Below, piece after piece: positions 9,627 to 31,526 of a stretch of 64,000 nucleotides of DNA. The notes below the pieces were generated by a model. The model ran no database searches and had not been told where the DNA came from. It saw only the letters and a program-made list of their open reading frames with translations. Location: contig NC_054752.1 in the NCBI RefSeq assembly GCF_018143015.1, forward strand, positions 1,550,001-1,614,000. The letters are read 5' to 3'. The translations under genes were made by a program, and so were the position numbers. This stretch comes from Lytechinus variegatus (Eukaryota; Echinodermata; Echinoidea; Temnopleuroida; Toxopneustidae). Numbering within the stretch: the stretch's first letter is position 1; every line of letters starts with the position of its first letter.

Positions 9627-11040
9627 AAAGTAAGTAAAGTAAGTATTTCTTTGGTTTTTTATTTTGTGTTGTATTTGGCCTTTATTATTCTCTTTCCTTT
9701 TTTTCTCTCCTTTTCTTTCTTTCTTTCTTTCTCTCTCTCTCTCTCTCTTCCTTCCTTCATTTTCTCTCATCTCATACATCCAATGTTTAGACCTCATTGG
9801 TACTAGGAGTGCCCTACAAGGCTACATCATACATGCCTAAGGGTTTAGGCCTACCTATTTCGTGACTAACATAAATTTCCATTCGTGGGTCACTCGTTCG
9901 GAATCTACACAGGCAGCGCGGGAGAAAAGGTCCTTTTATAACTTACAAATAAAGGACAACGATATTCTATTAAGAATACTTACCATGCTGAACATTGAAG
10001 GGAAACTTCCAGCTGCTGAAGTGCACTTTTGGTTGACAAAAACATGACTTCTATGGGAAATCTATCTGCCCAAACTGGATGAATTTCGGGTGTTTTGTCA
10101 AGAAAGTTGATCGAATCTCGCGCGCACTGCATTGCACAATATTTGAACTGTAGAGGTCGTAAAGGATTGTCGACAGAGCCCCGACGTGACAATTTGGGAA
10201 TACATGTTTTCAAGATAAAATCGGAGTCAGAGATTTAGACATGCAGCTGAGGGACCGCCCCTCAACTCTCTCACTCTCCCTTTTCCCCCTCCACCACCCC
10301 CTTATCTCAGTGTTTCATAATAATGTCTTAATAATGTTATCCGTTTGTAAATAGTGTGACTCATGTTTTATTTCAATGAAATTCTTAATTAATACATATA
10401 TGAAAGGCATAAAAAAGATGACTCTTTTATTGTAAGGGGAAGATATTGAAATCAGTAAAAATGAAGAATAGGCCCTATTTGGTCTCCAGAAAAAAATTGC
10501 AAGCACCCCCCCCCCCCACACACACACACATATACAAAAGATCAACCAAATCGCCATAACTCCGAAATGAAGGCAATTATTATTATTTTTTTTGGGGGGG
10601 TGGGGGTGGGGAGTGGTTGAAATATTACGGAGTAAAGGGACCACCCATCCCCCTCCCTCGGTGTCGAATTGCGCGGTTCCGGCAAGTTTGAAGAAAATTA
10701 CATTTAGGAAAATACTCATGACATTCAACCTTGATTGGCTGGTTTAGCAGTAGTTAGAGATCGCAAAATTTTCCACATCGAATATATGACACTAGCTTTC
10801 TTAATATTCAATTAAACCAAGGAGATGCATTAATCTGGCGAATGCCCATCTAACGTGCGGGTTTGATCTTGATGACTTGATCATATATTCTTTATACGAA
10901 TAATAATTATGTTCCGAGTGTATTGGTAGATGATGCATTAAGCCATACTCTGGGCCTAATATGATGATACAGCATTTGTATTTGGCTATCTGTCAAAAAC
11001 TTTAAAGGCGCATTTTTGGAGGAGTCGCCTGTTCATGGCC
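9627..11040. other. No gene recognised
   Basis: Holds a TTTC/CT microsatellite at about 9712-9750, C-rich and G-rich runs with CA repeats near 10506-10615, and otherwise AT-rich unique-looking sequence. Small ORFs on both strands have no recognisable motifs. I see no exon pairs, tRNA or known repeat termini. Confidence 0.5.
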
Positions 11041-11215
11041 GCGGTGGAAGCCAAAAATTTTAAAGGGACCACCACACAATTTTTTGACAAGCAAAAAAAA
11101 AAGGTTATCAACCACATATTATAGGGAGGACGCAGGAAAAAAAATTGACAAGCAAAGAAAAAATAAATAAAATAACTAAAAATTTAAGGGGGAACACGTC
11201 CCCCCCTCCTGTGCA
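11041..11215. repeat. Dispersed poly-C/A-rich repeat (copy 1)
   Basis: It has GGTGGAAGCC-AAAAATTTTAAAGGG, TTGACAAGCAAAAA and a final GGGGGAACACGTCCCCCC. The same words appear inverted at 43.08-43.34 kb (GTCCCCCC, CTTGTCAA, AATTTTTGGCTTCCGCC). It is non-coding and probably a MITE family with C-run termini. Confidence 0.5.
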
Positions 11216-11558
11216 CCTATTTCATGGGTCGCCTATAGGACGTACACAGAACTATGACCCACACGACTCTCCTCCCAGCTTGTTGAATATGCTAGTTGAA
11301 AGTCATCTCGCAAAGACCGTTTTGGCTTTGTTTTTGTCCAGTTTATGCGAAAAAATTATAAAAACTTAACTTAAAAAAACCGAGCTATACTTTAGAGATT
11401 ATGTCTGCGGTTAATGTTTAAGGTCATATTCTACTAAGGATGAATATGAACTTATTTATTTTAGTTTATGTAAATGTATGGTAGGCCTAAAAGATAGTGG
11501 AGAGCGCGGGCCAGTCAGCGGGGCCATTCAGCCCTTTTCTTGCCCATTATATGGGCTT

Positions 11559-11734
11559 GATTCCAACCATGACCTCTCGCCAACCTCTGTTATCATACAC
11601 GAGTACGGGTCGGGCGAATCAACCAGTCACGTGATCTTCTTCGCTGTGATTGGATAAAGTTTTGTTGATGATGTAATCACAGCCTACCTGTTTAGGTAAC
11701 AACATAGGCTTGGCGAGAGGTCATGACTGGAATC
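11559..11734. mobile_element. Small MITE (176 bp)
   Basis: Ends are inverted: GATTCCAACCATGACCTCTC GCCAA at left, and TTGGCGAGAGGTCATGACTG GAATC at right, about 26 bases each. The inside is unique and non-coding. Confidence 0.65.
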
Positions 11735-11844
11735 CCACACTGTAAAAACTGTGTTGTTAAAACTGACACCAGTGAATATAGGACCACACCCTGATGTGTT
11801 AAAATCACACCCCTATATACAGTGCGTAACCCCCAAGCCGGGAC

Positions 11845-13864
11845 GCGCGTTTCCGTTTTACACCCTGGCGAAGGCATTTTCCGGAAAAGTAGCCAAAAAG
11901 CGACTAGTGAAGAGTCTACGTCTACGTTTGTTTACTTTATCAGCTGGGCGCGCGATCCAAAGTCCACACCGAAGTTATCCGCAGAACATACCGTAAATGC
12001 AGCTGAGCTTGAATGTTTGCCTTGATCATTTGCCTTGCCGATTTGCTGATGTCTGTCTTTCTCTCTATCTGTCTATATATCTCTCAAATTCTATCTCTAT
12101 CTATCTATGTAACTGCAGTATCTATCTATCTAATAATCTTCTCTGTCTCTCTCATTCTTTATCTAACATCTCAAATTCTCTACCTCTCTCTATCCATCCA
12201 TCTGTCTTTCTCTATTTCTCTCTCTCTACCTACCTATTTAACCTATCTATCTGTTAATTAGTCGCTCTTCTCTCTCATTCTTGATCTATCTGACATCTAT
12301 CTATCTCTCCAATTCTCCAGCTCTCTCTCTCTCTCTCTATCCATCTGTCTGTCTTTCTTCTATCTATTTATATCTATGAAACTACAGTATCTGTTATCTT
12401 CTCTGTTTCTCTCATTCTTTATCTATCTATCTAACATCTATTTATCTCTCAATTCTCTCTCTCTCTCTCCCCCCATCTATCTATCTATCTTCTATCTATT
12501 TTTGTAACTACAGTATCTATCTATCTGTTAATTTGTTGATAATCTTCCGTCTCATTCTTTATCTATTTAACATCTATCTATCTCTCAAATTCTCTCTATC
12601 TCTCCTTATCTATCTATCCATCTGTCTGTCTTTCTCTATTTCTCTCTATCTATTTATCTATTTTTTAACTATCTGTTAATTTGTTAATAATCTTCTCTGT
12701 CTCTCTCATTCTTTATCTATTTAATATCTCTATCTATCTATCTATCTATCTATCTATACATCTGTCTGTCTTTCTCTCGTTCTCTCTATCTATCTATCTA
12801 TTTATCTATTTTTTTAACTAGAGTATCTATCTATCTGTTAATTGTTAATATTCTTTGTCTCTCTCCCTCTTTATCTATCTAACATCTATCTATCTCTCTC
12901 TCAAATCCTCTATCTATCCATCTGTCTGTCTTTCTCTCATTCTCTCTATCTATCTTTCTATTTATCTATTTTTTTAACTAGAGTATCTATCTATCTGTTA
13001 ATTTGTTAATATTCTTTGTCTCTCTCTCTCTTTATCTATCTAACATCTATCTATCTCTCTCTCAAATCCTCTATCTATCCATCTGTCTGTCTTTCTCTAT
13101 TTCTCTCTCTATAATTATATCTATCTATCTGTTAATGTGTCTATCTTCTCTGTCTCTCTCATCATCTTTATCTTTCTATCTATCTAATTATCTGTCTCTC
13201 AAATTCTCTATCTCTCTCCTTCTCTAGCATCTGTCTGTCTTTTTTCTCTCTCCCTCTTTGTCCGTCCATATTTCTATCTATAACATCTCTCTCTCTTTCT
13301 CTCTCTCCCCTCTCCCTCTATATATCGACCTCTCTGTCTCTCCCCCTCTCTCTATTTATCTATCTATTCATCCATCTCTCCCCTTTCTCTCTCTTTCTAT
13401 CTATCTATCCACCTCTCTCTCTCCCTCTCTCTATTTCTATCTATCTATCTATTTGTCTATCTTGTCTCTATCTATTTATCAGTCTTCTATATCTATCTTT
13501 CGGCAGCTACTAAGTGTATCAATCCATCAAACTTCAATTTGTCTTTCCATTATAAGTATCTGTTTATTTTGATTTTGTCTGTCATTCTATTCATTTAGTT
13601 AATAATTTATTTTTAGAAAAAAAAACTCATAAACAACGCGACTGCAAAAGCATGTTCGGATATCACTCCTGACTGCCGCTCTCTCTGAAGCTAGTGCCGA
13701 GGAACTCTGTGTTCTGATCAGTAACTGTGCAAATTGCATGCGGTGGTGGACTCGCCTGTGTCGCACGCTGCATGCAACCAGCGACGTGTGTAGACTCTTC
13801 ACTAGTCGCTTTTTGGCTACTTTTCCGGAAAATGCCTTCGCCAGGGTGTAAAACGGAAACGCGC
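11845..13864. mobile_element. Fold-back element enclosing a CT-rich microsatellite
   Basis: Arms of about 75 bases at 11845-11921 and 13790-13864 are near-perfect inverse copies (GCGCGTTTCCGTTTTACACC at left, GGTGTAAAACGGAAACGCGC at right). Between them lies mainly the CTAT/CTCT microsatellite. A second long-TIR element starts two or three bases after the right arm. Confidence 0.7.
12040..13510. repeat. (CTAT/TCTC)n compound microsatellite, about 1.4 kb
   Basis: Almost continuous TCTATCTATC and TCTCTCTC tracts. A higher-order unit (CTATCTATCTGTTAATTTGT ... CTCTCATTCTTTATC) recurs several times between about 12.1 and 13.2 kb, showing large-scale tandem growth. ORFs here are artefacts of the repeat. 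Confidence 0.9.
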
Positions 13865-13866
13865 AA

Positions 13867-15141
13867 ACGGGACAGTTTTGAAAAGTCTATAAAAATTTTG
13901 TTTCAAAATATTATATCTATATTTTGAGGTAAATAGATGCTCTTAGATCTTATCTTTCAAATGCCATTTAAAAAAATAAATATTGTTCATGGTTGAGCAA
14001 ACACGGGGCGTTTTTGTAGGGGGTTAAAAACGAGGCTTGCGCCAAAAATGAGATGAGAATTTGATGATTAGACTTATGGCCAATGAGCAGACTTTCTCTT
14101 AATCTTTTCATTATCTTTGCCATAATTTTCAAATTATGCTGTCAAATTTCATTTACTAATTTAATCATTTACCTGAATTATTCTGTTTTTCATTTAAACT
14201 TCTTTTACCTTTGAATTTTCCTTCATAAAGAAGATAAGAAGACTCTTTGTCAACCCAAGTAAGAAGATTTACATTATTGCTTTGGAGAATTTGTAATTAT
14301 TCAAATCCTTTTATTATGTAAAACAAATGTTATGGTACCTTTAAAAGACATGAATCCATTTTCAAGGGGTTATTGAATCCTTCACCAAGTTAAATTATGT
14401 TCGTGACAGGACAAACAGGAAAGAACTCATGTCTTTCAATTGCAATGGTGTATTGAGTCAATTTTGAAGGAGCAAGATATGGCAGATCGGGTGAAATGTA
14501 TTCAAAAGTTGTGTTTTAAAAATATCAAATTTTGTGATCAATAATATTCAGAAAATGATATCATATTTCGTTTTCTATGTTTTCTGTTATTTTTCTTTGC
14601 ATTTTTTATTCTTGGTCATGATTTTTTTTTAATTAATGGGGGGGGGTGAGCACCCCGAGCCCCCATCCATCAGTATGCTAATGTTCAAAGGCACCATAAC
14701 ATTTGTAGCGCACAATGAAAGGATAAAAAAACACGCTATCACATACATCGCCTATATTCTTGCCTATATTCAATGCCAAAAGAGAACATATCATAAAGGA
14801 CCAACAGCAGAAATATTCAAGCAAATAAATAGATTTGGAAATGAATTTTGACCGGATAATTCGAAAATTATGGCAAAGATAATGAAAAGGTCAAGAGGAA
14901 GTCTGCTAATAGCAAGAAGTCCGACTATCATATTTATCATTTTATGCCAGTTTTGGCGCAAGCCTCCTTTTTAACCCCAGACAAAAACATTCCGTGTTCG
15001 CTCAAGCATGAACGAAACTAAATTATTTTAATGGCATTTGAAGGATAAGACAGAGCACCCGGGCAGAGCACATATTGACACCAAAATATAGTGATCATAA
15101 TTTGAAACAAAAATTTTATAGATTTTTCAAATCTGTCCCGT
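13867..15141. mobile_element. Non-autonomous DNA element with about 260-bp TIRs
   Basis: ACGGGACAG and CTGTCCCGT close the element. Arms at 13867-14125 and about 14860-15141 match throughout, e.g. TTTTGTTTCAAA, AATGCCATTTAAA, GGCTTGCGCCAAAA, ATGGCAAAGATAATGAAAAG on opposite strands. The 0.7-kb centre holds no recognised gene. Confidence 0.7.
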
Positions 15142-15267
15142 TTTTTGATAAACACTGCATAGATTGAACATGGCACTAAAGAGAGCTCTGATTACACAAG
15201 TTTGTTTTTTTCGGGGTGCATGGGACAATATTGTTTCGTCATTAGGCGGAAATTTTCTTTAGCATAT

Positions 15268-16861
15268 GCGGATCCAGGTGGGTCCCGAAGGGCCCCCCCC
15301 CCCCTATTGGCGGAGCAAAAAAAGAAGAAAAAGGAAAGAAAGAAAAATGGAGGAAAAAGAAAGAAAAAAGAAGAAGAGGAAGACGAGTGAATAAAATAAG
15401 ATGAGAGGAAGACTTGGAAAAAAAATCACGTTAGTATATAAAAATTTCGCTCGCGCTTCGTACTCACGTTGCCTGTTAAGTGATTCACATATCTTGTTCA
15501 ACATGGAGGCTTAAATATCAAGTTTGCAAGTCAGTATACAAAACATATTTCTCCTCGGAAATCAAACTTTCATTAATAATCTGTGTGATTTACAAATTGA
15601 CTTTTAAAAGTGCTCTGTAAAAATGTTAGTTTTATGGTCTGAATATTAACATTTTCAACTCGCGCTGCGCGCTAGCGAATTTTTATTTATCAGGTACCTA
15701 TTATTTTCATGTATTCCATAAAGTTATCAAAATATTCCTCTTCGGGTCTGATTGTCAAAACGTAACAGCTAGGGCTGCCATACTTGCATTTCGATTGGCG
15801 GGTTATGTATGTCTTAATATTGATTATATAACAAACTACTATAAATCCCCTTTTCATGACAGTTTATCAAAAAATTCGGCTCGCGATTTGCGCTTGCATT
15901 AATGGTTAAAAATATATCAATTGATTACTGATGCATCCTCTTCATAATAAAAACGTGCTTGAAATGTACACTGTTCAGGCAATAATATCATCTGATTCCG
16001 CATCCTCATTATGCATCATATACAATTTAAACATTAAATTGTCCCTTTTGTTTCATCTCGCGCTTTCGCACGATAACGTGTCCTAAGGTTGTCACGGTCC
16101 TATACGTCTCAAACAAAAATAATGAAAAATGTCAGCTCTTTATCAAGTACGATTTATATCCACCTTACAATTTTCTTACAAAGTGTTTGAAATATAAAGC
16201 TGAAATTGACCCGCTTTTTCAGATCGGAATATCAAATATTTTAAGCTCGCACTTTGTGCTGGCATTATTAATGTAGGAAGATCCTCTCTTTCGCATCCCT
16301 TTCATGATTTACAAAACATGAATAGAGTGTCCCGTTCTAGGTCTAAAACTTAACTTTTTCCCGCTCGCATCAATTGTTTAGTTATATTGCTATCCTGTTC
16401 ATGATTAAAATATTCCATTCGTTATGTAGCAATGTCAACATTTTTCAGCTCGCGCTTCGCGCTCGCATTATTTGATTGCTGAAATATTCGACGTCCTCAT
16501 GGCCAACTGCAAGCAGTCTTTAACAGGTAGGCCAACCTTTCCGATCAGTTTAAAACATGTATCAAAATTTCAGCTCGCCCTTTGCGTTCGTAAAAATTAT
16601 TGCAGGCACTTTTTTCAGAATGTTCAAATTTTAGGAAAAAATACATACAATTTTACAAAAAATTTGCTCGCGCTCCGCTCTAGCATTCTAATATAAGGAT
16701 TATGACATTATATATTTATATTGATTTAAAGAATAAAGCTAAGAAGTGACTTATAGAACTACACCCTCAAAGAAACAAACAAAAAATCATCTTCGAGCGG
16801 TCGATCGGGGAAAATATGGCTGAACCCCCCCCCCCTATTGGCGAAGGTTGGATCCGCCCCT
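15268..16861. mobile_element. GCGGATCCAGG element with periodic GCTCGCGC motif
   Basis: Terminal words GCGGATCCAGG and TTGGATCCGCC, each with an adjacent C-run and CTATTGGCG, are inverted. Inside, a GC-rich word close to AGCTCGCGCTTCGCGCTCGC recurs near 15448, 15657, 15878, 16056, 16244, 16361, 16447, 16572 and 16665 in AT-rich DNA, suggesting a decayed tandem repeat. No coding sequence. The terminal word recurs at 56.73 and 56.90 kb. Confidence 0.65.
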
Positions 16862-18548
16862 GTTTAGGGACCGTTTTTGTCAATACCGTGTGCATGTTCT
16901 CGGTGAAAATATGATATCAGGTAAATATCACCTTGGCCTTTTTACTTTATAAGGCATGAACTTCCTGTCAAAGATGGCTAGCTCTAGCTACAGAAGAGCA
17001 TAAAAACAAAATAATGAAGTTGTTTCATCGTTCTCTAGTATTAACGGTACTTTTTATCAAAATCTCAATTATAAACAACGGGACCAGTTCAGACTTAAAT
17101 GTTTTGTTTTATACCAATTATCATGATTAGGACATACCCAATTTTATCCTTTATTATACAACGAAGAATTAGTCTGATTTCGTTGGACGATTTCTTACGC
17201 ATTTAAATTGGCAACTTGTGTTTTTGGTGGACAAAATTTACAATAATGTGCAAAGAAATAAGTGAGATAATCAGCTTGCTAATTGCATACTAATTCATGA
17301 GGGTAAGCGTATAATCACTGTTTCACAGAAATAAAATGCAAATTTCTGAAATGTCATAATTCCTTGTCCGATTTTGATAACATTTGCAGTGTATTGTTAT
17401 CTTAGTTCAAATTTATCTTTGAGTACCCCCTTTAACTTATTTTTTGTTCTTTAATTACCACGAAAATACAGTTTGCAGCATACAGTGGCGTACCGTGTCA
17501 CGGCATGGAGGGGGGGGGGGGGGACGGCACCAGCAAAAATTGCGAGGTGTACTGACCTAATAAGGGAGGAGTGGTCCCTCAGTTGGCCCCACTAGCATGG
17601 ATCTACCTATGGATCAAAATGAGAGGTAGAAGACGAAGTTGCATAGCAGTTCCCTCTTGCATTAGCTATAAAGTCTGCGCAGCGTCAGATTATACACGAC
17701 CATAGTCTATAGTCCCTGGGAAGCAGGGGGTGCTGAGGGTGCTGAAGCACCCCAAAGATTTCCCCAGGGGGTGCTACGTGTGTTATTCTCCATATTTAGG
17801 ACGCACCCTCGGGAATTCTGGTAGGTGTGACAAATATGGAAAAATATAGGGAAAATGCACATTTTGTAGTGAAAACTTTTTTTTTTTTTTTGGGGGGGGG
17901 GTCAAATTTCTTGGAATCAAAACGGCCTTCACCTTGTAGTGACACCGTTTGCTTGTCAAATTTCAGCACCCCAGCAAAATAATCGTTTAAGGGGTCCTGT
18001 CTATAGGTAGTTCAAAACGAAACTGAGAAATGCATGCCAATGTAAAATCACTTGAATACTATACAGTTTGTGGAGAGCTATACTAGACTTGATATTATGA
18101 CGTCATTTATTTATTAATGCCGAGCAAGCGTTCTATTCAAATATCATTCCATGGCACAAAAATGGGTATCAATTATGACAACGACAGTGGTAAAAGAGCG
18201 GCATGTATATGCATGTAGAAGATCAAAACTGACGAGAAGCGATTTATGAGGGGAAAACTGTACGGAGGCATGTCGTTCAATGTCAATTATTCGAGGATGT
18301 GTATACGTTGCCATGGAATCTGTATGTATCACGAATCATTTTTAATTGGTTCGCTGTTATTACAATGAAGCTATCACCATACCTTTACTCTGTGAAACCA
18401 GGATCACATATATCCATAGATAAATGAATGGTATAGTGTACTTGGTCATCGATGAGGATATAACCGTATACCTTCATGCATTGTTCATGGACGCCATATC
18501 GGTCTATAGTTTCTGATGGTGTTTGTAACATCAATGGTATAACTGATT
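16862..18548. other. Upstream flank of the lectin-receptor gene; repeats only
   Basis: Holds a CAGTGGCGTACC word with a G-run (17492-17530, the same terminus as the MITE at 28.02 kb). A G/C-rich dispersed repeat at 17715-18000 (GGGGGTGCTA, AGCACCCC) recurs at 30.31 kb. The rest is AT-rich. No TATA box or start site could be assigned with confidence. Confidence 0.5.
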
Positions 18549-28921
<10,373 letters not shown>

Positions 28922-29040
28922 AAATCAATTTCTTGGTGGATTATAAAGTGACTAGAACCACAGGTCTGACGTCGGCATTCTTTTATTTTTGTTTCAGTAA
29001 GCCCGAAGGTCACTTAGGGGAGTGGTGAGGGGCTTTGTAT

Positions 29041-30304
29041 CCCACAGGGAAAAACCAGTAAGACCAGTATTTTTTTTTACTGGTTTCCAGTATATTTTTA
29101 CTGGTTTCCAGTATATTTTTACTGGGCAAGTTGATTTTAAACTGGACCAGTAAAAATCAACTGGAGACCAGTTCCAACAATTGCATTCCAGTTGAAGCAA
29201 TTAGTAATGCCAGTTAAATTATTTTCATCAAACTGGTGTAACTGGTTCAATAAATGGTTTCCAGTAGATTTTTACTGGTTTCCAGTACATGTTTTATACT
29301 GGACCAGTTGATTTTTAACTGGACCAGTTCAAATAATTGCATTCCAGTTGAAGCAAAGGAGTAATACCAGTTAAATTGTTTTTCATCAAACTGGTGTTAC
29401 TGGTCCGATAAATAATGACTTCATTTCCAGTCAGATCATTTGACGAATTATGGAAAATGAATCTTGCAATTCAGAGAAAGTTATTGACGTTTCCATATAT
29501 CATTGTTATCATCATTCTTGTAATTATCATAATTATCATTATTTTGAATATTATGTTATTTTTGTTTTCATTCTTATTACTGTTATCATTGATATTAATA
29601 TTGTAATTATTATCATCAATATTATCATAATATTAACATCATTAAAATAATTATCTCCTTTAATTATGATTAAGATCAAAACAATATCTATATCCTCTGA
29701 TATAGTCAACTGGTCTAAAACAATTCATTGTTTGAAATTGAACTGGTCAACACCAGCCAGCAATTCTGATGATGCTGATCACGTGGTTTACCTCATTAGC
29801 ATATTTCCTGTTTTTAAAAGAAAAGCAGGATTTCGAATGAAATATCATTGCAATGGCACTCGTTGTTGCTTAAAAACTTTCTAAATAAGTGTGTGAACTA
29901 ATTCACAATGAAAATGTGTAATTTCATACATCACATTTAAAATAACAGCAGAAAGGTTAATTTACTAACCATCTTTTCCATTACATTTCACTGACATGGT
30001 GTAAAACAAACCAATGCATGTAATAAATTGATCCAGTAAGACCCGTACGAGGACCAGTTCGACCAGTTAGAGGACCAGTAGAACATACCAGTAAAACCAG
30101 CTTAAATTGGATACCAGTATGAAAACCAGTGAGACCAGTAACAACCACCAGAAACAAGACCAGTATTAAATTCCAGTAATTCAAGGCCAGTTTAATTTTT
30201 AACTGGACCATTTAGACCAGTAAACCGATGTTCCAATTTCCAGAGTTGCCAGTTAAAATTCTACTGGTGTAACTGGTCCAGAGGAACTGGTTTTTCCTTC
30301 TGGG
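29041..30304. mobile_element. Non-autonomous element with dense CCAGT/ACTGG subterminal arrays
   Basis: CCCACAGGGAAAAACCAGT at left; the right end in reverse complement starts CCCAGAAGGAAAAACCAGT. Within about 370 bases of the left end and 300 of the right end nearly every 10-15 bases carries CCAGT or ACTGG, in both orientations. The 29.45-29.95 kb centre is AT-rich and almost free of the word. No ORF of note. The pattern resembles transposase-binding subterminal repeats. Confidence 0.65.
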
Positions 30305-30480
30305 ATGGATATGGGAAGAGGGCCCAGGTGCTGCGGGTGCCGCTTAAGCACCTCTTCAAGTTTTTGCAGGGGGTGCTATACGTACATAGTTATACACAAT
30401 ATGTAGCATCCCTTGGAAAGGAGATGTGATTCAAATTTCCTTTAAAGTGAAGCCACTTCCTTTTTAATTTGCTTGTCTTA
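30305..30480. repeat. Dispersed GGGGGTGCTA repeat
   Basis: GGTGCTGCGGGTGC, AAGCACC and CAGGGGGTGCTATACG recall the block at 17.72-17.80 kb (GGGTGCTGAAGCACC, CAGGGGGTGCTACGTG). It is non-coding. Confidence 0.45.
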
Positions 30481-30981
30481 TCATGTAACACGTAAGAGTA
30501 GAGTGAAATGCATAGAGTGATACCTTTGCCCTCCACTTACCAGACGGTAGAAAGCTTGCATGGGTGAACAATTATTACCTAAAATAACGACAACAAAAAA
30601 TGATAGTATACCAATTTGTTGAGCTTTTCTATACTTTTATTAAATTATTTCTTGTCGGGGTGATTTTTTTTTTTTCAATTTGAAGTACCACACTTTTTTC
30701 AGATAAGTGTTTAGAATACTTAGCAGTGAAAGCCATGTTCATATGTTAAAGATTATAATTAAAACAGATTCAAAGATAATTAGTACACCACTAACTGTTA
30801 CCAAATTACATCAAATTAAAATACATATATTTGAAGATCTCCCATATAAATATATACATATGAAAGTCTGTATTTTATCAATGCCCTTTACATTGGTATC
30901 AATAGACAAATAAAACTGCTTCTGTGTTGGCATGAGCAACAGTTAGTACAAATGCTAATTAATTTGTAACTAATTAAGTTC

Positions 30982-31295
30982 ATTCCAACTGGAAGTACCA
31001 ATTGGATCCAGTTGGAAACCAATTGGTTTCAACTGGTTCCAGTTGAAACCAGTTGCCTCCAATTGGTTTCAACTGGAACCAATTGAAACCAGTTGCCTCC
31101 AATTGGTTTCAATATTGGAACAACTGGAACCAATTGAAAACCAATTGCCAACTGGTTCCAGTTGCCCAATTGGTTTTAACTGGAACCAATTGGCAACTGG
31201 TTTTCAATCGGAACCAGTTGTTCCAATTTCCCTATTGAAACCAGTTGGCCAACTGGTTTCAATTGGTTTTGCTCTAAATGGTTTTAACTGGATTT
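30982..31295. repeat. CAACTGG/CCAATTGG word array (about 310 bp)
   Basis: The stretch consists almost entirely of CCAATTGG, CCAGTTG, CAACTGG and GGTTTCAACTGG in alternating orientation without a fixed unit length. Every CAATTG, CAACTG and CAGTTG fits CANNTG, and CAACTG also fits the Myb site YAACKG. It ends about 85 bases from the 3' end of GNAT gene A. The short ORFs are artefacts. Confidence 0.85.
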
Positions 31296-31379
31296 TGGTC
31301 CTGGGTTTACCAGAAAAATCCCATCTAACGTCATATTTTGAGGAGTTTCTTCAGCCCGGTCTCGTATCTCAGAATCATT

Positions 31380-31526
31380 TCAGAGATTGGTGAACAATAT
31401 TTCCCATTTGTGTTCAGATTCTGTCATATCGGTGGTGCCTTGAAGAGATTTAAAGAGCGATCTTGAAACATCGTTCCCCTCGAATATGATGAAGAAAATA
31501 CCGTCACACTTATATCTCTGACAGGT
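31380..31526 (-). CDS. GNAT gene A exon 8 (stop)
   Basis: A 147-nt last exon (acceptor caatgcag) with TCQRYKCDGIFFIIFEGNDV, SRSLFKSLQGTTDMTESEHK, WEILFTNL, TGA. Compared with SAT1 ([20 protein letters not shown]) the fold end is evident, with Phe where SAT1 has its catalytic Tyr. Confidence 0.85.
   Translation of the reverse strand, partial: TCQRYKCDGIFFIIFEGNDVSRSLFKSLQGTTDMTESEHKWEILFTNL

Noticed and set aside
28994-30211. ORFs in the CCAGT-rich element.
   Set aside because: Driven by the short-word repetition; no codon bias or motif.
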